Source: JAAKFL01 sp964629645 (GTDB taxonomy: Bacteria > Chlamydiota > Chlamydiia > Chlamydiales > SLFE01). Taken from it: a DNA stretch of 13,271 bases. This document shows positions 6,288 to 13,241 of the stretch, in pieces. How positions within the stretch are numbered: position 1 is the stretch's first letter; every line of letters starts with the position of its first letter. Made by a program: the position numbers and the translations under genes. Where the stretch lies: positions 1 through 13,271 of the forward strand of contig CAZVSU010000069.1 of the NCBI GenBank assembly GCA_964629645.1, written 5' to 3'. The notes below the pieces were generated by a model. It did no database searches. It was given only the letters and a program-made list of their open reading frames with translations, and had not been told where the DNA came from.

Positions 6288-7418
6288 ATGAAAGTTCCTT
6301 TTAGAGAGCACCACCTGTTTCAACTGCTTCAGCTCTATCAAGAAAATGCGCTCCCTCTCGATATCGTGATGCATAAGTATTTCCGCTCCCATCGCTCGCT
6401 TGGATCAAAAGACCGTAAGATGATCGCCGAAACTGCCGTCAATATGATTCGATGGCAGGGCCTGATCGATGGGCTGAGTTCGGACGCTGCCTGGGCATCG
6501 AGATATCAATCTTTTTTGACGCTGCAAAAAAATGATTTCAAAGGAGATTTTTCCCACCTCCCCGCGCACGTTCGCGTGAGTTTTCCCAAGAATCTCTTCA
6601 GCAGGTTAATCGCTCAGTATGGGGAGGATGAAGCGACACGGATCGCTCACAATTCCAATCAAAGAGCGCCCCTTTTCATCCGGACGAATCAGTTGAAAAT
6701 CAGCCGCGACCGACTGCTTGAATCATTGATCGAACAAGGGTATCCCGTATCGAAAACTGAAATGTCAGAGGAAGGGATCATTTTTGAGGGGCACGTGCAC
6801 TTTTCAGAGATGAGCGAATTTCAGTCGGGACTTTTCGAAGTGCAAGATGAGGGCAGTCAGCTTCTGGCTTTTCTCGTGAGGGCCAAACCGGGCGATCAGG
6901 TGATGGATTATTGCGCCGGCTCAGGAGGCAAAACTTTGGCTTTCGCCCCTGGGATGAAAGGCAAAGGGCAGATTTATCTCCACGACGTCAGGCCCGGTAA
7001 ACTTCATGAAGCAAAGAAACGACTGAAGCGGGCCGGCATTCAAAATTTTCAGTTGACTCCTCCAGACCACCGTCACTTAAAAAAACAAATGGACTGGGTT
7101 TTAGTCGACGCTCCCTGTTCCGGAACGGGCACGCTCCGCCGCAACCCCGACATGCGCTGGCGTTTTACCGATGATCTATTAGAAGAGCTTGTGTCAAAAC
7201 AAAGAGTGATCTTCGAAAAAGCCTTGAGCCTTGTCAAGCCGGGAGGGAGCATCGTCTACGGCACTTGCAGCCTCCTCGCAGAAGAAAATGAAAAGCAGGC
7301 GGAACATTTTCTGAAAACGTATCCGATAGAGATCCAGGCCCCCCCTCTCAAAACTCTTCCCAAGCCGGGAGAAATGGATGGATTTTATGGTGTAGTTTTT
7401 AATCGCCAAAATCGATAA
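6288..7418 (+). CDS. rsmB: 16S rRNA m5C methyltransferase, RsmB/Fmu (Sun) family
   Basis: SAM-dependent RNA cytosine-C5 methyltransferase; the E. coli member methylates C967 of 16S rRNA. The 376-residue protein has an N-terminal NusB-like helical region (about 1-120), a middle domain with LFIRTNQLK, and the methyltransferase core from about 180. The FEVQDEGSQLLA segment precedes motif I, DYCAGSGGKT (207-216). Motif IV is DAPCSGTGTLRRNPD with C277, the release cysteine, and motif VI is GTCSLLAEENE with C327, the catalytic nucleophile. It ends with the family's GFYGVVF-type strand. It is shorter than E. coli RsmB (429), mainly in the N-terminal half; related family members acting on other sites cannot be excluded from sequence alone. 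The start ATG at 6288 has no Shine-Dalgarno sequence. The carboxypeptidase gene follows within about 10 bp, so the two are probably co-transcribed. Confidence 0.92.
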   Translation: MKVPFREHHLFQLLQLYQENALPLDIVMHKYFRSHRSLGSKDRKMIAETAVNMIRWQGLIDGLSSDAAWASRYQSFLTLQKNDFKGDFSHLPAHVRVSFPKNLFSRLIAQYGEDEATRIAHNSNQRAPLFIRTNQLKISRDRLLESLIEQGYPVSKTEMSEEGIIFEGHVHFSEMSEFQSGLFEVQDEGSQLLAFLVRAKPGDQVMDYCAGSGGKTLAFAPGMKGKGQIYLHDVRPGKLHEAKKRLKRAGIQNFQLTPPDHRHLKKQMDWVLVDAPCSGTGTLRRNPDMRWRFTDDLLEELVSKQRVIFEKALSLVKPGGSIVYGTCSLLAEENEKQAEHFLKTYPIEIQAPPLKTLPKPGEMDGFYGVVFNRQNR

Positions 7419-7428
7419 GATCGTGACC

Positions 7429-8709
7429 ATGATAAAATCGTTTTTTGGATGCCTTCTCTTTCTCATGAATGGCATCTTTCTCAGTGCATCCCTCGAGATA
7501 CCGATCCATTCTGAATCGGCTATTTTGATCAACGCCGAGACAGGAGCTGTCATTTACGAAAAAAATGCCCACACCCCTCTCTACCCCGCGAGCATCACAA
7601 AAATCGCAACCGCTCTTTATACTCTCGAACAAAAAGGCGACAAGCTTCAAGAAATGGTCACAGCCAGTCGAAGTGCTGTGGCCTCTGTCACGTCTCGAAA
7701 AAGAGAGGCGTCAAATTTTTCCATCAATCCCCACTGGATTGAAGTCGGCGGCTCCCACATCGGGATCAAAGCCGGTGAACAACTCTCTTTAGAAGCGCTT
7801 CTCTACGGGCTTTTACTCGCTTCGGGCAACGACGCAGCGAATGTCATCGCCGAGCATGTGGGCGGAGGATCTGCCGATCGTTTTATCAACGAATTGAACG
7901 CCTACATCGAACAACTTGGCTGCACGCACACGCACTTTGTCTGTGCCCACGGCCACCACCACCCCGATCATATCACAACGGCATACGATATGGCGATCAT
8001 CGCAAGAAAAGCGATGCAGCATCCGAAGTTTCGCGACATCGTCTCGACTGAAAAATACCGCCGCCCTGAGACCAATAAGCAAAATCCGGTCACACTCGTT
8101 CAGACGAACAAACTGATCCGGAAAGGGTCAAAATTCTACTACGACAAAGCGATAGGCATCAAGACGGGACACGGATCTTACGCGAAAGACACTCTCGTCG
8201 CGGCAGCCGAATTTAAGGGCCGTACGCTGATTGCTGTCCTCCTCAAGGCAAAAGAAAGGCGCTATATTTTTGAAGATGCTGTCCGTCTATTCGATGCCGC
8301 TTTCGCTCAACCGAAACTATCTCTGACAATCGCAGAAGCCGGCCCGCAAAAAACCTCACTCAAGCTTGCAGAAGCGCACTCTCCGATTGAAACATTCACA
8401 GAGGTTCCATTGAAATATGAATACTATCAGGGAGAAAATGACGACTTTCAAGCCTGGATCGTGTGGAATGAAGGACTCCAGCTTCCTGTAAAAAAAGGAC
8501 AGCAAGTGGGGCAGCTGATACTCGGTTATCCATCAGGACACGTTCTTTCAAAAGTGGAATTATTTGCCGCAAAAGATGTAAAACAGTCGATTTGGATAAG
8601 AACGAAAGACTGGTTTCGACAATCACCGACAACAGTTGCTTTAGTCGCCTTTTTCTCACTCTGTGTCGTTTTCTTTGGCGGCTTCCTCATGCTGCCTAAA
8701 CGCCGTTGA
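7429..8709 (+). CDS. dacF: D-alanyl-D-alanine carboxypeptidase, low-molecular-weight PBP (peptidase S11)
   Basis: Penicillin-binding protein 5/6-type enzyme that removes the terminal D-Ala from peptidoglycan stem peptides on the outer face of the inner membrane. From ATG 7429 (426 residues) it has a signal peptide (about 1-20), the SxxK motif PASITK (S55, K58), SGN (S132-N134), KTG (K245-G247) and a C-terminal beta-rich domain. A hydrophobic segment of about 20 residues near the end is followed by KRR, a likely membrane anchor rather than the amphipathic helix of E. coli PBP5. GTG at 7423 is a possible start two codons earlier; neither has a clear ribosome site. The usual NPHG element reads CAHGHHHPDH here, giving a His-rich loop. 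In Chlamydiae such enzymes act on the reduced division-site peptidoglycan. Its 3' end overlaps the convergent rsmA gene by 14 bp. Confidence 0.94.
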   Translation: MIKSFFGCLLFLMNGIFLSASLEIPIHSESAILINAETGAVIYEKNAHTPLYPASITKIATALYTLEQKGDKLQEMVTASRSAVASVTSRKREASNFSINPHWIEVGGSHIGIKAGEQLSLEALLYGLLLASGNDAANVIAEHVGGGSADRFINELNAYIEQLGCTHTHFVCAHGHHHPDHITTAYDMAIIARKAMQHPKFRDIVSTEKYRRPETNKQNPVTLVQTNKLIRKGSKFYYDKAIGIKTGHGSYAKDTLVAAAEFKGRTLIAVLLKAKERRYIFEDAVRLFDAAFAQPKLSLTIAEAGPQKTSLKLAEAHSPIETFTEVPLKYEYYQGENDDFQAWIVWNEGLQLPVKKGQQVGQLILGYPSGHVLSKVELFAAKDVKQSIWIRTKDWFRQSPTTVALVAFFSLCVVFFGGFLMLPKRR

Positions 8710-9505
8710 GACGCTCGTAAAGCTCGATGAATTGATCGAGCGAGAGCTCTTCAGGCCTAGATGTCTCTTTCAGCCCCAAGACCAAAAGGGCGCTCGATAC
8801 GTTTTCCGCCCCATACATATCACCCCAAGTTCTCCGAAGCATTTTTCTTCTATTCTGAAAAGCAAGGCGAATTTGTGACAAGCACCTCTTAGGATCCGAT
8901 ATTTTAGGCGGCGATCCTAGTGTGAATTTTACCACTGCCGAGTCAACCTTTGGCTCAGGGTAGAAGCAGGACCGGCCCACTTTGAACGCGTATTGCGCTT
9001 CTCCACGATAGTCAAGTAATAGTGTGAACATTCCGTATTCTTTTGTGCCGGGCTTAGCCATCATTTTTAACCCGACTTCGTGCTGAACCATGACGACAAC
9101 CATCTTTATGTGGGCATGCTTTTCTGAAAGAAGCATCAAGATCGGTGTTGTGATATGATAGGGAAGGTTGGCAATCACTTTCGCCCCTTGGAAAGGGCTA
9201 AAATCAAAATCTAAGATATCTTGATGAGCGACGGTCAAATTTCCTTTCAATCGACAAAGGTGGTCGGCGAGAACTCTGTCTTTTTCAACTGCAATCACAG
9301 ATGCGCCGGTCGCAAGCAATTCTTGAGTCAAAGCGCCCGGCCCCGGGCCGATTTCAATGATCTGATCTTCAGCCGACACTTCAGCGAGAGCGGCAATTTT
9401 GCGGATGATATTGCCGTCGATCAAAAAATTTTGTGAAAGTGATTTCTTAGGTCCTGCCCCTAACTGCGATAAAAATTGGTGCAGATCGCCGGGCCGGTAC
9501 ATCAT
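8696..9505 (-). CDS. rsmA: 16S rRNA m6,2A1518/A1519 dimethyltransferase
   Basis: Dimethylates two adjacent adenosines in the 3'-terminal hairpin of 16S rRNA, a late step in 30S subunit assembly (also called KsgA). The 269-residue protein has the expected motifs: KSLSQNFLID near residue 21, SAM-binding motif I EIGPGPGALT (51-60), an acidic ribose-binding E74 in AVEKD, the QDILDFD region near 95-101, and catalytic NLPY (113-116). The small helical C-terminal domain is complete. The ATG at 9505 overlaps the stop of the SurA-like gene as ATGA; a second ATG follows directly. No independent ribosome site is seen, so translation is probably coupled. In C. trachomatis, as I recall, ksgA (CT354) is also next to an unnamed gene (CT355), consistent with this pair. 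The 3' end overlaps the convergent carboxypeptidase gene. Confidence 0.97.
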   Translation of the reverse strand: MMYRPGDLHQFLSQLGAGPKKSLSQNFLIDGNIIRKIAALAEVSAEDQIIEIGPGPGALTQELLATGASVIAVEKDRVLADHLCRLKGNLTVAHQDILDFDFSPFQGAKVIANLPYHITTPILMLLSEKHAHIKMVVVMVQHEVGLKMMAKPGTKEYGMFTLLLDYRGEAQYAFKVGRSCFYPEPKVDSAVVKFTLGSPPKISDPKRCLSQIRLAFQNRRKMLRRTWGDMYGAENVSSALLVLGLKETSRPEELSLDQFIELYERLNGV

Positions 9506-10599
9506 TGGTTAGGAATGGCGACTTTTTTTCCGTTCACTACAAGCGAGAAGGGTTCGAATTGACTTGATGTTAAGTGGTCCATCAAAGAAACAGGATATTT
9601 TTTTCGCAGGCGATCCTTGTAGGCCTTCGACTCCCGCGAAGAAATTTCACCCATTAACTGTCCTTTTATTTTTCCGTGCATGTCAGCAAACGACGGCACT
9701 TCGTCGTAAATGATGTCTTTGAGATAAAAAATCTTAATCGTTGGAGCCTTAGATTTTTCCAGGTGAATTGGGACGCTATAGGAGCCGGGCTTAAGATCAG
9801 CCAGAGCGTCCCGATAAAATGGCGATAGATCGCCTTGCTTTTCCGTAAATTCTTCGGAGATCTTTGCAGAGGTGAAAACACCGGATTCACTCATTTTTTT
9901 TATAGAGGGCACAATATCATCGGGGTCGATCTTTTCCCGCTGTAATTGGCTTTCGAGCTTCTGCGCCATTTTCGATAGCTTGGTTTTGTCAGGATCTTTG
10001 ACGGTTATAACTCTAAAAGTCCACTGGTGGGCAGGCTCATAATCATCGCAAAACATCTCGTAGGCTCGTCGAATTTCTTGTGGTGTGACATCCTTAAAGG
10101 CGATGGACTGAACGCGAACGGACATCATCCTTTTGAGCATGATGTCCTGTTTGACCATTAACATAGCCTCATCCATTGTCAAGCCTGCCTCATCAAGGTT
10201 TTTGACAACGTTCGGCCCAAAGATTTTCTCGATCTCTTCGCGCAGCTCAGCGCCTTTAATCTCCATTTGAACGTCTTCCGCGTCTGCCAGGATCATTTGT
10301 TTGTCCACTAACTCTTCCAGCGCGAATTTCCAGCTATTGAGATAAAACTGGTAACGCATTTCAGGCATAGACGCATATTGAGGGTATTGCTTGTAGAAGA
10401 CAAGGTCCAGCTGCTTCACGACATCTAAAACGGTGATCGGTTTTCCATTCACAATGGCTAAAACCCGGTTGTTGATCCGAATATAAGGTTTTGGGCGCTC
10501 TTTTTCAAAAAGCATCGGGGCTTGTTGAGAAAAAGCAAGGGATAGAGGCAAGAAAAACAGCGCCGCCATGAAAAGATAAATGGATCTCATAATATTCAT
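9502..10599 (-). CDS. SurA-like periplasmic chaperone with degenerate parvulin domain
   Basis: Probable secreted chaperone for outer-membrane proteins. From ATG 10599 (365 residues) it has a signal peptide (MRSIYLF then a hydrophobic run, ending near AFSQQ at about 21-26). A SurA N-domain follows, opening RVLAIVNGKPITVLDVVKQ (45-63), with the helical LEELVDKQMILADAEDV stretch. After residue 185 comes a region with the layout of a parvulin prolyl isomerase (FRVITVKD, then SGVFTSAKISEEF, then LKPGSYSVPIHLE), but it lacks the usual opening HIL and the GGDLGW-like core, so catalysis is doubtful. The open frame reaches a TTG at 10611; ATG 10599 or 10590 are better starts, though neither has a clear ribosome site. 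A -10 (TATGAT) lies about 27 nt upstream of 10599. It is co-transcribed with rsmA through an ATGA overlap. Confidence 0.82.
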   Translation of the reverse strand: MNIMRSIYLFMAALFFLPLSLAFSQQAPMLFEKERPKPYIRINNRVLAIVNGKPITVLDVVKQLDLVFYKQYPQYASMPEMRYQFYLNSWKFALEELVDKQMILADAEDVQMEIKGAELREEIEKIFGPNVVKNLDEAGLTMDEAMLMVKQDIMLKRMMSVRVQSIAFKDVTPQEIRRAYEMFCDDYEPAHQWTFRVITVKDPDKTKLSKMAQKLESQLQREKIDPDDIVPSIKKMSESGVFTSAKISEEFTEKQGDLSPFYRDALADLKPGSYSVPIHLEKSKAPTIKIFYLKDIIYDEVPSFADMHGKIKGQLMGEISSRESKAYKDRLRKKYPVSLMDHLTSSQFEPFSLVVNGKKVAIPNQ

Positions 10600-10625
10600 A
10601 AACTGAACCAAATTATTAGTTCATA

Positions 10626-10655
10626 ATCATAACGTATGAGACTCAATTTAAGCAA
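10626..10655 (-). promoter_or_regulatory. Candidate promoter for the surA-like/rsmA pair
   Basis: On the minus strand, TTGCTT (10655-10650) and TATGAT (10631-10626) are separated by 18 nt. The -10 matches consensus at five of six positions, the -35 at three. The predicted start would lie near 10619, leaving a leader of about 20 nt to ATG 10599. Confidence 0.4.
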
Positions 10656-10696
10656 GGAAGAAGAGAGGCAATGTTGGCACTCTATTTGCATAAGTA

Positions 10697-10705
10697 TGTT
10701 ATAAT
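10697..10705 (+). promoter_or_regulatory. Extended -10 promoter for the 143-residue unknown gene
   Basis: TG, one base, then a perfect TATAAT (10700-10705) forms an extended -10 element. The only -35-like hexamer, TTGGCA at 10674-10679, is 20 nt away, too far to count on, but extended -10 promoters can work without one. Transcription would begin near 10712, about 22 nt before ATG 10734. This also argues that the longer open frame from 10671 is not the true coding start. Confidence 0.6.
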
Positions 10706-10733
10706 TAAACTAGATAAGAAAAAGAGAACCGCG

Positions 10734-11165
10734 ATGCACGATTTATCACTGATAGAACAATGCTATCAACATTTTATTGTCTATTGGCCGGAGCTTCTTG
10801 CTGACGGGATAGGCGAAGTTAACATTAAGTCATTAAGTAGTATGGACTTACTCAATTTTCATCATCATAATCAAATGAATGACGATCATCTGTCCCGCAC
10901 ATTTCATGTCGTTGAAACTAAGGAAAAAATCACTTTGATCAACGATGAGTTTATCATTTGGATCACTCCGGATCCCAATTCTTCGAAGCAATTGACGACT
11001 GTTTTAGTGTCGCTGAACAAACAACCGCTCCCTACTCTTGAGGCAGGATTCCAGGCAAGCGGAGTTTACAATACGTCAGCACTTGTGTTGAGCTATCTCG
11101 AGCGTCTTCTTGCAGAAATACACGAAAACGAAGAAGTGATCAAAAATTACCAAAAGTCAGGTTAA
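10734..11165 (+). CDS. Small soluble protein of unknown function
   Basis: I do not recognise this 143-residue protein. The frame is open from 10671, but ATG 10734 lies just downstream of an extended -10 promoter and has an AAAGAG ribosome site about 7 nt upstream, so I take it as the start. There is no signal peptide or membrane segment. The protein begins with a likely helix (LSLIEQCYQHFIVYWPELL), has a His/Asn-rich stretch (FHHHNQ, 42-47), then alternating beta-type segments (TFHVVETKEKITLIN, EFIIWITPD, TTVLVSLNK), and ends in an acidic helix (SYLERLLAEIHENEEVI). This mixed alpha/beta layout suggests a compact globular domain. It stands alone on the plus strand between divergent surA-like/rsmA and convergent rsbW. 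A small unnamed gene also lies between rsbW and the D-Ala carboxypeptidase in C. trachomatis as I recall (CT550), so it may be a chlamydia-wide protein. Confidence 0.8.
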   Translation: MHDLSLIEQCYQHFIVYWPELLADGIGEVNIKSLSSMDLLNFHHHNQMNDDHLSRTFHVVETKEKITLINDEFIIWITPDPNSSKQLTTVLVSLNKQPLPTLEAGFQASGVYNTSALVLSYLERLLAEIHENEEVIKNYQKSG

Positions 11166-11229
11166 TCTCAGAGTCTCACACTCCCGATTGTCATCATTAG
11201 AATTCTGTCTTTAATTTGTGGTAGGGCGC

Positions 11230-11661
11230 TTATGCGGGGAGCCTTTTAATAAGCGAAAGAACGTTTGTCTCCCCTTTTCTTTCATACTCAACACGGTCCA
11301 TTAACTCCATAATGAAGTAAGTTCCGTAACCGCCGATTGTCGGATTTGTTTGAAACGACTTCACTTCAAATTTTTTGGAATGGGAAAGGGGGTTAAATGG
11401 TATGCCCTGGTCGATAAAGGTGATGGCCAGCTCGCCTTGGGCAGTTTTGGATAAAGAGATCTCAATGGGGCCAGCTTCCCCTTGCCGATAAGCGTACTCG
11501 ATAATATTCACGAGCGCTTCTTCCGAAGCCAGTTCGATTCGTGAAAGGGCTGTTTTCTCAAAGCCTAGGCCTTTTGCAAAAGATGTGATAAAACCCAGCA
11601 TAGGATAGAGATCGCTCAGTTGAGCAACGAATGATTTGACACTCTGCTGATGGACAGACAT
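11230..11661 (-). CDS. rsbW: RsbW-type anti-sigma factor / serine-protein kinase
   Basis: GHKL-fold ATPase of the partner-switching type: such proteins bind a sigma factor and phosphorylate an RsbV-type antagonist. ATG 11661 is preferred over the GTG at 11673 because GGTGA sits 5 nt upstream; it lies 5 bp after the preceding stop and gives 143 residues. The N-box is ELASEEALVNIIEYAY with N52. The G1 box is FIDQGIPFNP (D84, G86), and the G2-like segment is GGYGTYFIMELMDRVEYER (110-128). This is short for RsbW (about 150-160) but all ATP-site blocks are present. Other HATPase_c_2 proteins share these boxes, so kinase activity is inferred. Chlamydiae have an rsbW (CT549 in C. trachomatis), whose sigma target has been reported differently in different studies. 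Here it is the third gene of an operon with two envelope proteins. Confidence 0.87.
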   Translation of the reverse strand: MSVHQQSVKSFVAQLSDLYPMLGFITSFAKGLGFEKTALSRIELASEEALVNIIEYAYRQGEAGPIEISLSKTAQGELAITFIDQGIPFNPLSHSKKFEVKSFQTNPTIGGYGTYFIMELMDRVEYERKGETNVLSLIKRLPA

Positions 11662-11666
11662 ACGCT

Positions 11667-12245
11667 TCACCACGCATTTGCGATATAATCGACAATCATT
11701 TTTGCGAGCGTCTGATTAAGAGGCTTGGCCGCAGAATCAATCGCTCCATCAATTTCAGTTACTTGACCGAGAGAAAAGACATTCACCGCATCGCGGCTTG
11801 AATTGAATTCATGGTCGAAATCCACATGCGCCTTTATCAAACTCGGACCAAGAACAACACAGCCTCTCCTCGCATCAATGATTTGCACCTCCGCGACGAC
11901 AAAACGGCGGGTTTCAGAGGGGACGAGAGTATCTGTGATATCGCCTTGTTTGTTTCGATCATAGCGGAAACCGATATTTACATCATAATATTCCACAAGA
12001 TTCACATGCAGAATACCATCGGGATTGCATGGTTGATAAACGTAAGAGCCTGACGATGACAGCTCATGAATGAGTTCTGTTGTGAAAGCTCCTGTGGCAT
12101 CCCCTTGAGCGAAAGGGACTGAAAGGGTGTGGTAGCGGGAGGAAATATCGTTATATCCCATGCGGTAGCCGCAGGAAGTGTTCCCGAGCAGAACAAAAAC
12201 TGCAAGAATTGAACGACTAATCCATTTGATAAGCAAACTCTTCAT
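11667..12245 (-). CDS. Small envelope protein with LptE-like N-terminus, possible lipoprotein
   Basis: From ATG 12245 (the frame extends to a TTG at 12251) it has 192 residues. It has a basic N-terminus, a hydrophobic stretch (about 11-20) and then NTSCGYRMG with C25. The CGYR-G pattern after the signal is what LptE and related LPS-assembly lipoproteins look like, and the remainder (HTLSVPFAQGD, FTTELIHELSSSG, DGILHVNLVEYYD, RRFVVAEVQIID) fits the alternating strand/helix pattern of that family. LptE helps LptD place lipopolysaccharide in the outer membrane. The lipobox is poor: Asn is at -3 where Leu/Val/Ile is usual, so lipidation is uncertain. An AGG lies 8 nt upstream of the ATG. It overlaps the upstream TPR gene by 29 bp and is 5 bp from rsbW. 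The LptE assignment is tentative; it could be another small periplasmic protein. Confidence 0.65.
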   Translation of the reverse strand: MKSLLIKWISRSILAVFVLLGNTSCGYRMGYNDISSRYHTLSVPFAQGDATGAFTTELIHELSSSGSYVYQPCNPDGILHVNLVEYYDVNIGFRYDRNKQGDITDTLVPSETRRFVVAEVQIIDARRGCVVLGPSLIKAHVDFDHEFNSSRDAVNVFSLGQVTEIDGAIDSAAKPLNQTLAKMIVDYIANAW

Positions 12246-13188
12246 CTTCAACGCCTAACCGCGCAAATCTCCTTCTGATATGCTCAGCAACAGCGGTATC
12301 GGGATAGCGCTTCAAGGCCGTTTGAAAATAAAGCATCGAAGCCTCTGATTTCTTCCAACGATCAAAAAAAAGGCCGGTATCGTAAAGACCGTGGGCAAAT
12401 GTCTCTTTGACACCTTGTACGTATTGTTGCGCCTCCTCGATGCGTTCTTCCGATGGGAAATCATTTTGAAATTTTCTCAAATTAAGCTCTGTCAATGCGA
12501 GTATGTCAGGATTTTGAAATTCTTTTTTCGCTTGGTCGAGATAAAGTCTCGCGATCAAAAGATAACTTTCGGGGGCGAGCTCATGGTGGGGAAATCGACG
12601 GATCAGTGTGTTGAAGGCCTCGACGCTTTCTCGGTATTCGCAGTTGCCCCACAGAAGGCATCCCTTCCAGTAAAGAGAATGGGCGGCAAGTGAATGGCAG
12701 GGAAAGGCAGTGATGATTTCATCATAGACGTCTAAGGCCAACTCTTTGGCATCGAGCCAGGCAGGCAAACTTTTAGAGCCGTATATATGACGCTTAGCTC
12801 CACTATGAAATGCCTGGGCGATATCGTATTTGTATTGGATGGCACTTTCAATAAATTCAGGGTGATTTGTTCCCTTTAAATAGTTTGTAAAGGCTTCATT
12901 AGCAAACTCATATTCGCCATAATAAAAATAACTGACACCTAAATAGTACCTCGATAAATCATAGTAAGGTTTTTCAGGAAAATTAACGGAAATGATATGA
13001 AAATGGCGAATGGCTTGCTTCCAGTCGTGGTAGTGGTAGGCCTCGCAAGCGAAACGAAAATGTGTATCGGCATCGGCAAGAGCTAAGTCCTCGGGATCGA
13101 CGAAACGGCCTTGGTAATAGGTAATGCCTCCGTGGACGCAAGAGAAAGTGATGAGCAAAGCGGCAAGTAGGTATTTCATTGTGGCCAT
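12217..13188 (-). CDS. TPR outer-membrane assembly protein, BamD/YfiO-like
   Basis: A 323-residue exported protein made mostly of tetratricopeptide-like helix pairs. The signal region is residues 1-20, followed by repeats around 38-70 (FACEAYHYHDWKQAIRHFH), 78-105 (RYYLGVSYFYYGEYEFANEAF), 147-200 (a long pair ending AFNTLIRRFP) and 205-235, with a last pair near 275-310. The AIRHF...FP and A-FNTLIRRFP patterns are those of BamD/ComL, the TPR subunit of the BAM complex that inserts beta-barrel proteins. It is longer than E. coli BamD (245). Cys17 lies where a lipobox Cys would be, but TFSC does not fit the consensus. ATG 13188 has a GAGGG site 7 nt upstream and a promoter at 13213-13241. It heads the operon with the LptE-like protein and rsbW. 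The general family (BamD or a CpoB-like TPR protein) is clearer than the exact role. Confidence 0.78.
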   Translation of the reverse strand: MATMKYLLAALLITFSCVHGGITYYQGRFVDPEDLALADADTHFRFACEAYHYHDWKQAIRHFHIISVNFPEKPYYDLSRYYLGVSYFYYGEYEFANEAFTNYLKGTNHPEFIESAIQYKYDIAQAFHSGAKRHIYGSKSLPAWLDAKELALDVYDEIITAFPCHSLAAHSLYWKGCLLWGNCEYRESVEAFNTLIRRFPHHELAPESYLLIARLYLDQAKKEFQNPDILALTELNLRKFQNDFPSEERIEEAQQYVQGVKETFAHGLYDTGLFFDRWKKSEASMLYFQTALKRYPDTAVAEHIRRRFARLGVEDEEFAYQMD

Positions 13189-13212
13189 AAATATCCCTCA
13201 AAAGTTGTTAAT

Positions 13213-13241
13213 AGATTAATGGAATCACAAGCTTGAGTCAA
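13213..13241 (-). promoter_or_regulatory. Candidate housekeeping promoter for the TPR/LptE-like/rsbW operon
   Basis: On the minus strand TTGACT (13241-13236, five of six to consensus) is followed after exactly 17 nt by TAATCT (13218-13213, three of six). The predicted start near 13206 leaves a leader of about 18 nt with the GAGGG ribosome site and ATG 13188. The weak -10 could indicate a regulated promoter. Confidence 0.45.

Noticed and set aside
10671..10733. N-terminal extension of the small unknown protein from ATG 10671
   Set aside because: The extended -10 promoter lies inside this extension, so a transcript from it cannot encode these 21 residues.
11166..11229. Possible shared terminator between the small unknown gene and rsbW
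   Set aside because: Only very short pairings (for example GAG with CTC) and no proper T-run are present; I see nothing that would terminate reliably.
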